Shown: one piece after another, positions 19,135-27,355 of the stretch
Layout of the letters: the number at the start of each line of letters is the position of its first letter
Position numbering within the stretch: position 1 is the stretch's first letter
Source: Novosphingobium pokkalii
GTDB lineage: Bacteria > Pseudomonadota > Alphaproteobacteria > Sphingomonadales > Sphingomonadaceae
DNA: 64,000 nucleotides
Assembly (NCBI RefSeq): GCF_014652855.1
Contig: NZ_BMZP01000001.1
Span: forward strand, 1 to 64,000
Direction: 5' to 3'
Made by a program: the position numbers and the translations under genes
Notes under the pieces: generated by a model
The model's input: the letters and a program-made list of their open reading frames with translations, nothing else
Told to the model about the DNA's origin: nothing
Database searches by the model: none

Positions 19135-20160
19135 ATGGACAAGGTCGGCGGCACCGTGCTGGTCACGGGCGGTTCTGGCTATATCGCGGGATATATCATC
19201 CGCGCGCTGCTGGACGAGGGGTGGACCGTGAACACCACGGTTCGCGACCTCGCCCGCGAAGCCCAATTGCGCACACAACTGGGGGGCAGCTACGCCTCGC
19301 TGCGGTTTTTCCAGGTCGATCTGCTCAAGGACGCTGGCTGGCGCGCGGCGATGGATGGCTGCACGCACGTCTGCCACGTGGCCTCGCCGCTCAGCGTCAA
19401 TGCCCCGCGCCATGAGGACGAACTGGTCGTGCCGGCGCGCGAAGGCGTGCTGCGCGCGCTGCGGTTCGCCAAGGCAGCAGGCGTCACGCGCTTCGTGCAG
19501 ACCTCGTCGGTGGCCGCGATCGTCTATGGCCACGGCAAGGGCATCCGTCGCTTTACCGAGGCGGACTGGACCGACATCGACGGGCCGGGCGTGCAGGCCT
19601 ATGCCAAGTCCAAGACTGTGGCCGAGCGCGCCGCGCGCGAATGGATGGCGCAGCACGGGCAGGGGATGGAATTCGTTTCGGTCAATCCTTCGGTCGTGCT
19701 CGGCCCGGTGTGGGGGCGAGATTACTCCGCCTCGATCGAACTGGTCCGCCAATTGCTTGCGGGCAGTGTGCCGGGCTGTCCCGACCTCGGCTTTGGCGTT
19801 GTGGACGTGCGCGACGTGGCGGCTTTGCATCTGCGCGCGCTGACCGAGCCGGGCATCGATGGCGAGCGCTTCATCGCCTCCGGCCCGTTCCTCAAGATGA
19901 TCGACGTGGCGCGCATCCTGCGGCAGGAACTGGGCAACCAGGCCCGCCGCGTGCCGATGCGCAACCTGCCGGACTGGATGGTCCACGCCATGGGCCTGGT
20001 CAGCCCGATGGTGCGCCAGGTTACCGGCGAACTGGGCAATGTGCGCGATACCGACGCCGGCCACGCGCGCACCCGCCTGGGCTGGGCCACGCGCCCGGTG
20101 GAGCAGACGATCGCGGAGTGCGCCAACAGCCTGATCGAAACGCGGGTGGTCGCGGCCTAA
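19135..20160 (+). CDS. NAD(P)-dependent SDR reductase of the dihydroflavonol-reductase type
   Basis: Extended short-chain dehydrogenase (341 aa). The nucleotide-binding motif VTGGSGYIAGYI is at about 10-21 and the catalytic YAKSK motif near 160. The layout and the NPSVVLGP segment match the dihydroflavonol-4-reductase/cinnamoyl-CoA-reductase-like family; bacterial members reduce assorted aldehydes and ketones, so the substrate is unknown. Its stop codon overlaps the stop of the convergent molybdopterin gene (20157-20160). Confidence 0.88.
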   Translation: MDKVGGTVLVTGGSGYIAGYIIRALLDEGWTVNTTVRDLAREAQLRTQLGGSYASLRFFQVDLLKDAGWRAAMDGCTHVCHVASPLSVNAPRHEDELVVPAREGVLRALRFAKAAGVTRFVQTSSVAAIVYGHGKGIRRFTEADWTDIDGPGVQAYAKSKTVAERAAREWMAQHGQGMEFVSVNPSVVLGPVWGRDYSASIELVRQLLAGSVPGCPDLGFGVVDVRDVAALHLRALTEPGIDGERFIASGPFLKMIDVARILRQELGNQARRVPMRNLPDWMVHAMGLVSPMVRQVTGELGNVRDTDAGHARTRLGWATRPVEQTIAECANSLIETRVVAA

Positions 20161-20903
20161 ATCCCCGCCCACCACTGATAGCCGGAGTGGTCTTCCCAAT
20201 AGCCGCCCTTGCCGCCGTAAAGGCGGTCCAGGCTGGCAACCAGTTCCACGCGCATCACGTATTTGGCCTGCTTGTAGCCAAGCTGCCGTTCCACGCGCAG
20301 GCGCAGCGGGGCGCCGTGGCCAACGCTGAGCGGCTGGCCGTTCATGGTGTGGGCCAGGATCGTCTGCGGGTGCAGCGCTTCGGCCAGATCGATCGATTCG
20401 TAATAGGGCGTGCCGGAAAAGTCGTCGGCGCAATGGAACACGGCGTAGCGCGCCTGGGGCAGGGCGCCGGCACCATGGAGCAGGGCAGCGAGCGGAACCC
20501 CGGTCCACTGCGCGATCGCGCTCCATCCTTCCACGCAATCGTGGCGGGTGATCTGCGTGCGTTGCGGCAGCGCGCGCAAGTGCGCCAGGCTGAGCGCCAG
20601 CGGTCGCGCCACCAGCCCGTCGATGGCGAGCCGCCAATCGGCAAAGCCCCGCTCCACATGTGCGAGGTAGGCGCTGGCCGTAGGCCGGGTGTTGCCATTG
20701 ACGCGGAACACCGGGGAAATGTCGACCGCCGAAAATTCCGGCGCGAGGGCCTGGCCCGTGACGAGCCGTTGCGCGCTGCGGCTGGCCTTTTCACCCAGCG
20801 ACAGCAACGACTTGGCGGTGGGCGAGGTCGTCAGCCGATCGCAGCCCGACAGCAGCAGGCCGCCCGATCCGGCGAGCAGGGCGCGGCGCGAGAAGCCGGT
20901 CAT
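20157..20903 (-). CDS. Molybdopterin-dependent oxidoreductase, MsrP/sulfite-oxidase fold
   Basis: A 248-aa protein with the sulfite-oxidase-type molybdopterin-binding domain; the cysteine that would ligate molybdenum is C123 in RHDCVEGWSAI. The N-terminus carries an SRRALLAG twin-arginine motif and a possible lipobox LLSGC (C21), so it is likely exported already folded by Tat and may be lipid-anchored. Its start overlaps the stop of the b561 gene by ATGA, so the two are coupled. The arrangement resembles the MsrP-MsrQ system (periplasmic methionine sulfoxide repair), but the partner here is a b561-type cytochrome and the substrate is not established. Confidence 0.88.
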   Translation of the reverse strand: MTGFSRRALLAGSGGLLLSGCDRLTTSPTAKSLLSLGEKASRSAQRLVTGQALAPEFSAVDISPVFRVNGNTRPTASAYLAHVERGFADWRLAIDGLVARPLALSLAHLRALPQRTQITRHDCVEGWSAIAQWTGVPLAALLHGAGALPQARYAVFHCADDFSGTPYYESIDLAEALHPQTILAHTMNGQPLSVGHGAPLRLRVERQLGYKQAKYVMRVELVASLDRLYGGKGGYWEDHSGYQWWAGI

Positions 20904-21694
20904 GGCTTGCGCTCCGGCGGCAGGCGATACCATCCGGTGCTCATCGCGCGCAGTTCGTTCAGCGGCCCGGCCAGCACCACCATGGCCAGGTGCACCGCGA
21001 TGAACAGCGCCATGGCCAGGGCGCAGAGGAAGTGGATCGACCGCGCCGACTGGCGCCCACCGAGCCCATCCAGCAGCCAGGGCAGCGCGGCGTTCATGGT
21101 GGGCGACATGGCGAGGCCCGTGGCAATCAACAGCGGCAGGACGGCCAGCAGGACGGAAAGATAGGCCAGCTTCTGCAAGGGGTTGTAATGCCGTGCTGCC
21201 TCTCCGCGCGGCAGGCGCAGGCGCAAGTGCTGGCCAATGTCGTGCAGCAGCGCGCGCGGGCGCCGCTCTTCGCGCGAGAGGCCAAGATCGCGGCGCAAGT
21301 GCCCGGAAAGCAGCGCATAAAGCAGAAAGCACACCAAGCTGGCAACGAGCGTCCAGGCGCCGAGGAAATGCCAGCCGCGCGCCAGCGCCAGATTGTAGTG
21401 CGAAGGCAGCGTCACCAGCGGGGGAAAGGCCAGCGCGATGCCCTGGGCAAAGCCCAGCACCCCGGTGGTCGGCCATTCCTGCCCGCCCAGCGCAAGGTAT
21501 CCATGCGCGCCGTGGTTGCCGATTTCCAGCCAGGCATGATCGAAATTGGCGCCAAACTTGCCCCAATAGAGGCGGGGGTGGGCGTTGAAGATCATCATCC
21601 CGCTCATCAGCATGATGAACACGGTCAGCGCGTTGATCCAGTGCCACAGCCGCACCGGCCAGCGAATGCGCAGGATCAGGGGGGAACGCTCCAT
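20900..21694 (-). CDS. Cytochrome b561-family membrane protein
   Basis: A di-haem b-type cytochrome candidate (264 aa from ATG 21694) with four main membrane spans. Likely haem ligands are histidines in RLWHWINAL, ARGWHFLGAW and SIHFLCALAMALF/AVHLAMV. It would carry electrons from the quinone pool to the coupled molybdopterin protein, which overlaps its 3' end. In-frame starts at 21706 and 21730 add a short basic extension; 21694 begins right at the conserved N-terminus. It follows crtB by 67 bp on the same strand and may share its transcript. Confidence 0.88.
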   Translation of the reverse strand: MERSPLILRIRWPVRLWHWINALTVFIMLMSGMMIFNAHPRLYWGKFGANFDHAWLEIGNHGAHGYLALGGQEWPTTGVLGFAQGIALAFPPLVTLPSHYNLALARGWHFLGAWTLVASLVCFLLYALLSGHLRRDLGLSREERRPRALLHDIGQHLRLRLPRGEAARHYNPLQKLAYLSVLLAVLPLLIATGLAMSPTMNAALPWLLDGLGGRQSARSIHFLCALAMALFIAVHLAMVVLAGPLNELRAMSTGWYRLPPERKP

Positions 21695-21761
21695 AGCCGG
21701 CAGCATGCACCAGGGCCGCCGCGCCGTCATCCCCCGATCGACGAACGGCAGAAGGCTTTTA

Positions 21762-22742
21762 TCAGCCCAGCGGACGTGCCTGCGCGAGCGCGATCAGGCT
21801 CTGGCGGGTGTGCCGCCGCGCCAAGGCTCCTTGGTGGCAGGTGGCGGGCACCGGGCGCAGTGCCTGCCAGGCGGAGCGCGCGATCCACGCCAGCTTGGCC
21901 TTGCCCGAAACCACGGTGCGGCTGTGCCAGGCACGCGGCCCGCGCGCGGCCACCTTGCGGGCGATGTCGCCATAGATGCCTGCTGCTGCCAGGATCGCCC
22001 AGCGCTGGCGCGGTTGCAGGCGCCCGGCGCCGATCCGCGCGGAGCATTCGTGCGCCTGGGCCATGGCGCACATCCGTTGGGCCAGGCCCGCCAGCGTCTC
22101 GCGGTGTTGCGGCTTCAACTGCTCGCCCGGCGGCAGGTCGGCTTCCGCAAGCCATTCGGCCGGCAGGTAGCAGCGCCCGGCGGCGTCATCCTCGGCCAGG
22201 TCGCGCGCGATGTTGGCAAGCTGGAACGCCAGGCCCAGATCGGCGGCACGATCCAGCGTGTCGTCATCATCGGGCGCCACGCCCATGACCACGGCCATCA
22301 TCACGCCCACCGCGCCCGCCACATGCCAGCAATAGCGCATCAGGTCCGCCTCGGTGCGCGGCTGCCAATCGGCTGCATCCAGGGCAAAGCCGTCGATCAC
22401 GGCCTCGGCCATGGCCATGGTGAGCCCGGTTTCGCGCGCCACCAGGCCCAACGCGTCGAACGCCGCATTGCCGGTGGGTTCGCCCGCCATGGCCTGCGCC
22501 GTCAGAGTCCGTACCAGCGCCAGCCGCTCCGCCGCGCCGGACTGGTCGCCCAGGGCGCCGCCCATGTCCTGCGCATCGACGATATCGTCGCAGGCGCGGC
22601 ACCAAGCATAGAGCAGCCAGACCCGTTCGCGCGTGGTGCGGTCGAACAGGGTGGAGGCGGCGGCAAAGCTTTTCGATCCGCGCCGGATCGTGTCGCGCGC
22701 GGCAGCCACCAGCGCGGCGCGATCGGCAACGGCATGGGTCAT
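21762..22742 (-). CDS. crtB: Phytoene synthase
   Basis: Condenses two geranylgeranyl diphosphates to phytoene, the first committed carotenoid step (326 aa). The Asp-rich motifs that bind magnesium and diphosphate are DDIVDAQD (about 51-58) and the second cluster around QLANIARDLAEDD (about 174-186). The SFAAASTLF and YAWCR segments are also typical. Last gene of crtY-crtI-LOG-crtB, 11 bases after the LOG gene. Confidence 0.96.
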   Translation of the reverse strand: MTHAVADRAALVAAARDTIRRGSKSFAAASTLFDRTTRERVWLLYAWCRACDDIVDAQDMGGALGDQSGAAERLALVRTLTAQAMAGEPTGNAAFDALGLVARETGLTMAMAEAVIDGFALDAADWQPRTEADLMRYCWHVAGAVGVMMAVVMGVAPDDDDTLDRAADLGLAFQLANIARDLAEDDAAGRCYLPAEWLAEADLPPGEQLKPQHRETLAGLAQRMCAMAQAHECSARIGAGRLQPRQRWAILAAAGIYGDIARKVAARGPRAWHSRTVVSGKAKLAWIARSAWQALRPVPATCHQGALARRHTRQSLIALAQARPLG

Positions 22743-22753
22743 GGGATCAGGCT

Positions 22754-23335
22754 CTAAAGGTCCGAGGCCTGCATCGCAATGATCGGCTGATGCGGCTCGT
22801 GCGCAGCCATGCGGGCAAGCAGCAGGTCCAGCTCATGCTCGGCAACCATGATCCCGGCATGGGCCGGACGGATGAAGCCGACCTCGATCATGTGGCGGTT
22901 GAACGCCAGCAGGTGATCGTAAAAGCCATAGGCGTTGAGCACGCCGACGGGCTTGGCGTGATAGCCAAGTTGCGCCCAACTGATCGCTTCCCACAGCTCG
23001 TCCATCGTGCCGACGCCGCCGGGCAGGGTCAGGAAGCCATCGGCCAGATCGACGAAGGCCTGCTTGCGTGCATGCATGCCGGGCACCACCTCCAGCCGGG
23101 TCAGTCCCTGGTGCGCCACTTCGGCGCTGACCAGCGCCTGCGGGATCACCCCGATCACTTCGCCCCCTGCGGCCAGCGCGCCATCGGCAACCGCGCCCAT
23201 CAGGCCCAGTCGCCCGCCGCCATAGACCACGCCGATGCCGCGTTCGGCCAGTTGCCGCCCCACCTCGGCGGCCAGCGCAATATAGCGGCAGTCGGCCGGG
23301 CTGGCCGATCCGCAATAGACCGCGATCCGCTTCAT
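22754..23335 (-). CDS. LOG-family (TIGR00730) nucleoside-monophosphate phosphoribohydrolase
   Basis: A 193-aa Rossmann protein with the diagnostic PGGVGTMDELWE motif (about 104-115) and GGGRLGLMG (about 39-47). Family members split purine nucleoside 5'-monophosphates into base and ribose 5-phosphate, and some make free cytokinins. The gene overlaps crtI by 4 bases (ATGA) and sits 11 bases before crtB, so it is translated from the carotenoid mRNA although it has no known carotenoid role. Confidence 0.9.
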   Translation of the reverse strand: MKRIAVYCGSASPADCRYIALAAEVGRQLAERGIGVVYGGGRLGLMGAVADGALAAGGEVIGVIPQALVSAEVAHQGLTRLEVVPGMHARKQAFVDLADGFLTLPGGVGTMDELWEAISWAQLGYHAKPVGVLNAYGFYDHLLAFNRHMIEVGFIRPAHAGIMVAEHELDLLLARMAAHEPHQPIIAMQASDL

Positions 23336-24810
23336 GCCAGGTCCTCCAGCATCAGCTTGGCCGTGGCCTTGGCGCTGCCGACCACGCCGGGGATGCCCGC
23401 GCCGGGGTGCGTACCGGCGCCGACAAGGTAGAAGTTGGCAATGTCGTCATCGCGGTTGTGCGCGCGGAACCACGCGCTTTGGGTGAGGAGTGGCTCCAGG
23501 CTGAACGCCGCGCCCTGGTAGGCGGAAAGGTCTGCCGCGAAATCGGTGGGTGCATAGTGGAACTTGGTCACGATGCGGCTGTGAATGTCCGGGATCAAGC
23601 GGCGGCCCACTTCATCAAGGATGCGCTTTTCCAGCACCGGGCCGACTTCCGCCCAGTCCACCGGCAGCTTGCCCATGTTGGCCACGGGCACCAGCGCATA
23701 GAACGTGCTCATGCCTTCGGGCGCGACCGAGGGATCGGTGACGGTGGGATGGTGCAGGTAGATCGAAAAATCCTGCGGCAGCACGCCGTGCTGGTAGATG
23801 TCATCCAGCAGCCCCTTGTAGCGCGGGCCGAACAGGATCATGTGGTGGGGAATGCCCGGCCAGGTGCCCTCGATGCCGAAATGGACGACGAACAGGCTGG
23901 GCGAGAACTTCTTGCGCTTGAGCGCGCGCGAACGCTTCTTGCCGGTGGCGCTGTCGCCCAGCAGATCGCGATAGGTGTGCATGATATCGCCGTTCGACGC
24001 GACGGCATCGAAATTGCCGTGCCAGCCGCTGGCGGTGTGGACGCCCGTCACGCGGTTGCCTAGCGTCTCGATCCGCACCACGGGATCGCCCATGCGCACT
24101 TCGCCGCCGATCCGCTGGAACTGCGTCACCATGCCGGCGATCAGGCGGTTGGTGCCGCCCTTGGCCCACCACACGCCGCCGTCCTTTTCCAGCTTGTGGA
24201 TCAGGGCATAGATCGCGCTGGTGTTCATCGGATTGCCGCCGACCAGCAGGGTGTGGAAGCTGAACGCCTCGCGCAGCTTCTCGCTTTCGATGAACTTGGA
24301 CACCATCGAATAGACCGAGCGCCACGCCTGATACTTGGCAAGCGCGGGCGCGGCCTTGATCATGCTGGCAAAATCGAGGAACGGCACCGCGCCCAGCTTG
24401 ACATAGCCTTCTTCGAACACGCCGGCCGAATAGAGCAGGAATTCCTCATAGCCGGCCACGTCGCGCGGGGAGAGCTTGGCGATCTCGGCGCGCAGCGAGG
24501 CTTCGTCGTTGGAATAGTCGAAGTTGGTGCCATCGGCCCAGTTGAGCCGGTAGAACGGCATGACCGGCATCAGCTCGACATCGTCGGACAGCTTGTGCGC
24601 GGTCAGGCCCCAGAGTTCCTCCAGGCAGGCCGGGTCGGTCACCACGGTTGGCCCGGCGTCGAACGTGAAGCCGTCGCGTTGCCAGTGATAGGCGCGGCCG
24701 CCGGGCTTGTCGCGCGCTTCGATCAGAGTGGTCTGCACCCCGCCGGCCTGAAGCCGGATCGCCAGAGCCAGGCCCCCGAAACCGGCGCCGATCACGCATG
24801 CTCGCTTCAT
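23332..24810 (-). CDS. crtI: Phytoene desaturase
   Basis: FAD-dependent CrtI-type desaturase (492 aa) that converts phytoene to lycopene. The dinucleotide motif GAGFGGLALAIRL starts at residue 8, with a basic Arg-rich stretch after it. The C-terminal signature GAGTHPGAGIPGV closes the FAD site. It overlaps both neighbours by ATGA junctions: crtY upstream and the LOG gene downstream. Confidence 0.97.
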   Translation of the reverse strand: MKRACVIGAGFGGLALAIRLQAGGVQTTLIEARDKPGGRAYHWQRDGFTFDAGPTVVTDPACLEELWGLTAHKLSDDVELMPVMPFYRLNWADGTNFDYSNDEASLRAEIAKLSPRDVAGYEEFLLYSAGVFEEGYVKLGAVPFLDFASMIKAAPALAKYQAWRSVYSMVSKFIESEKLREAFSFHTLLVGGNPMNTSAIYALIHKLEKDGGVWWAKGGTNRLIAGMVTQFQRIGGEVRMGDPVVRIETLGNRVTGVHTASGWHGNFDAVASNGDIMHTYRDLLGDSATGKKRSRALKRKKFSPSLFVVHFGIEGTWPGIPHHMILFGPRYKGLLDDIYQHGVLPQDFSIYLHHPTVTDPSVAPEGMSTFYALVPVANMGKLPVDWAEVGPVLEKRILDEVGRRLIPDIHSRIVTKFHYAPTDFAADLSAYQGAAFSLEPLLTQSAWFRAHNRDDDIANFYLVGAGTHPGAGIPGVVGSAKATAKLMLEDLA

Positions 24811-26012
24811 TGTTTGCGCATCCCTGCCAGAGTGAGTGGCCGTGGGCGCGCGCCCGATCCGGCCAGAACCGCGAGCGCCCGCGACACCGGAACCGGGGGG
24901 CGACCCACGAAAATCCGGGCGCGGTCCAGCAATGTGCTGCGCCCGGCGTAAAAGCGTTCGACCAGCCGCGTATCCAGCCGGTAGAAATGTTCCATCATGC
25001 GATAGCGCGCCAGCGGCTCGGCCGCCTGGAACAGCATGGCCGAAAGCAGACGGGCAAACCCGGTGCGCTGCCAGTGCCGCTTGGCCCAGCGCTCGCTGAA
25101 ATCAGCAAGGGCGGCGTGGCTCAGGTCCGCTTGCTGCGCCACGGCCAGGGCAAAGCGCACCGCCTCGGGCACCGAATAGCTGGTGACCGGGTGAAACAGC
25201 CCGGCGCGGGTGCCGGCACGGGCGATCTGCCCGCCCGAAGAGCGCCAGAACCCGTCCCAGTCCCCGGCCGAAACCACCGGCAGCACGCCCTGCTCTTCGT
25301 GCAGCACTTCGGCGATGGTCCAGCCCTGGCTTTGCGCATAGGCGGCGATGCGCGCCGCCAGCGCCGGGTGATCGATCGTCGTGCTGTCGGAATAATAGGT
25401 GTCTTCGATGAAGATCTCGTCCGCGCCGAAGGGCAGGCAATAGACGAAGCGATAGCCGTCCACCTGCTCAACGGTGGCATCCATCACGATCGGCTTGGTC
25501 AGCCCGTGCGGCTGCGCCAGCCTGACGCGCTGGCCCAGGAATTTCTGCCAGCCGCCGGACAGGTGGCCCTGAAGGCGGATGCCGCGCGCGTCGATCACCG
25601 CGCTCGCCTCGATCCGCGTGCCATCGGCCAGGGTCACCGCACCGGTACCGGCGGCGAGCACCCGCGCGCCGGTGAGGATCGCATCCTCGGGCAGGGCGGC
25701 ACGGAGCGCTTCGTCGAAACGGGACGACGTCATCGAATAGTAGCTGGTCGCCAGATCGCGGCTATAGCGCGGAAAGCGCACCGAATAGCCCGACCATGCG
25801 CCTTCGACCATCGGCGCGAGCAGTTCGCGCCCGGCCTTGCCCACATCGGAGCCGAAGAAGGACCATACGTGATTGCCGCCCAGCACCTGGTCCTGTTCGA
25901 CCAGCAGCAGGCGGCATTCGGGGCGAGCCTTGCGCAGGGCAAGCGCGATCAATCCCCCGGCAAGGCCCCCGCCCAGGATCGCGATGTCGGCATGGCGTAT
26001 GCTCATCGCCAT
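24807..26012 (-). CDS. crtY: Lycopene beta-cyclase
   Basis: CrtY-type cyclase (about 401 aa) that closes both ends of lycopene to give beta-carotene. The FAD motif AILGGGLAGGLIAL is at the N-terminus. FIEDTYYSDS in the middle is the conserved cyclase motif, and the tail has the expected FYRL...RFYAGR pattern. Starts at 26012 (MAMS), 26006 (MS) and 26051 are all in frame; 26012 is chosen to start just before the flavin fold, without a convincing ribosome binding site. First gene of the operon, so beta-carotene or derived xanthophylls are the likely products. Confidence 0.94.
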   Translation of the reverse strand: MAMSIRHADIAILGGGLAGGLIALALRKARPECRLLLVEQDQVLGGNHVWSFFGSDVGKAGRELLAPMVEGAWSGYSVRFPRYSRDLATSYYSMTSSRFDEALRAALPEDAILTGARVLAAGTGAVTLADGTRIEASAVIDARGIRLQGHLSGGWQKFLGQRVRLAQPHGLTKPIVMDATVEQVDGYRFVYCLPFGADEIFIEDTYYSDSTTIDHPALAARIAAYAQSQGWTIAEVLHEEQGVLPVVSAGDWDGFWRSSGGQIARAGTRAGLFHPVTSYSVPEAVRFALAVAQQADLSHAALADFSERWAKRHWQRTGFARLLSAMLFQAAEPLARYRMMEHFYRLDTRLVERFYAGRSTLLDRARIFVGRPPVPVSRALAVLAGSGARPRPLTLAGMRKQ

Positions 26013-26099
26013 GGCGTTAGGCCACCCCGCGCGCCCATGCAACCGCCCCAAAGGCCCTGCTGCAAATGCCCCGCCGATTTCCGCGATGAGCCGTGGAAA

Positions 26100-27350
26100 T
26101 CAGACCGGAACGGCGCGCGTGCTTGCCTTGAGCCGGCGACCGGCGCGGGCCGAACGCTTGCGCAGCCAGATCAGCACGCCGGTGACCGACAGCACCGTGG
26201 TGCCAAGGCCGATCAGCGTGACCGCGATGCGCCAGGCGATCCCGCCAACCTGCGCCATGTGCAGCGCCACGATCCAGGTGGTCAGGGTATCGGCCGCCCG
26301 TGCGCCGGTGGGCAGCGTCACGCTGCGCAGCGCGCCGCTGTTTCCATCAAACGCGATGCGCGTGCCGCCGCCGTCGCGGGCCACGTCGGCCGACGACTTG
26401 ACGCCATAGACATAGAGCCCGGCGCTGGGGACATACCACAGCCAGGCACGCCCATCGCCGGGCAGCGCGAGACCGCGTCGGGTGGCTTCCTGCGCTGCGA
26501 GTTCGGCACCGCGCCGGGCCGCAGCGGGGAAATCGAGCGCCGGAGTCCAGCGCGGGCGGGGCAGGGCGGCCGCCTCCAGCATGGCCTCGCTATCCTGGCC
26601 GCCGAGCAATGCGAGCGCCGGGCGATAGACTTGCGGCAGGTTGAACGAGACGCTCGAAAGCGCGAACACCAGCAGGATCGGCCAGAGCCATAGCCCGCCG
26701 GCGCGGTGCAGGTCGAACGTCAGCTTGTAGCCCGTGCTGGGATAGCGCAGCTTCCAGCTTGGCCGCCAGCGCCGCAGGAAACCCGCCTTGCCCAGTGCCC
26801 CGGGCGGCAGGGTCAGATAGAAACCGACGAAGCAATCGAGTGTCCAGACCAGCGCGGCCAGGCCCATGGCGAACAGGCCCCAGGGGCCGAGCGCGAGCGA
26901 GAAATGGAGCTGGTAGAGGAACGGCATGAGGTTCTTCACGCCCTGGCGGATGGCGCCATAGCGGCGATGGCCCTGTTCCTCCCCCGTCCAGGGATTGATG
27001 AAGACATCGTCCCAATCGGGCCGGTCGGCGCGCTCCAATCCGGTCTGCGGGTCGATCCACGTGGCATAGAGCCGGTCGGCGCGGCCGTCCTCGCGGGTGA
27101 GGTAGACGAAATCCACCCGCGCCGCAGGGTGACGCGCCAGCAAGGCCGCGCGCACCGCCAGCGGGTCCAGCGGCGCCTGGCCCGGCCGGGGCGGCGCAGC
27201 GTTCTGCATGGCCGGGGCCGTGGCTGCATCCAGCTCGTCGAACCATGGCAGCAACGAGCCGGTCAGGCCAGCTAGCGCCAGGAACAGGGCCAGCGTCAAT
27301 CCGGCCCAGCGATGGACGATCACCCAGAACGGACGGCCAGGCAGCGTCAT
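26100..27350 (-). CDS. PepSY-associated transmembrane protein
   Basis: A 416-aa inner-membrane protein of the PepSY-TM/iron-regulated membrane protein family. The first span follows VIVHRWAGL; three further spans lie at about 165-190, 215-235 and 360-385. Periplasmic loops carry PepSY-like segments. Such proteins are often encoded beside siderophore receptors and are thought to help reduce or release iron from siderophores. It starts 5 bases after the TonB receptor stop, so it is cotranscribed and probably under the same Fur control. Confidence 0.88.
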   Translation of the reverse strand: MTLPGRPFWVIVHRWAGLTLALFLALAGLTGSLLPWFDELDAATAPAMQNAAPPRPGQAPLDPLAVRAALLARHPAARVDFVYLTREDGRADRLYATWIDPQTGLERADRPDWDDVFINPWTGEEQGHRRYGAIRQGVKNLMPFLYQLHFSLALGPWGLFAMGLAALVWTLDCFVGFYLTLPPGALGKAGFLRRWRPSWKLRYPSTGYKLTFDLHRAGGLWLWPILLVFALSSVSFNLPQVYRPALALLGGQDSEAMLEAAALPRPRWTPALDFPAAARRGAELAAQEATRRGLALPGDGRAWLWYVPSAGLYVYGVKSSADVARDGGGTRIAFDGNSGALRSVTLPTGARAADTLTTWIVALHMAQVGGIAWRIAVTLIGLGTTVLSVTGVLIWLRKRSARAGRRLKASTRAVPV

Positions 27351-27355
27351 GGCGA

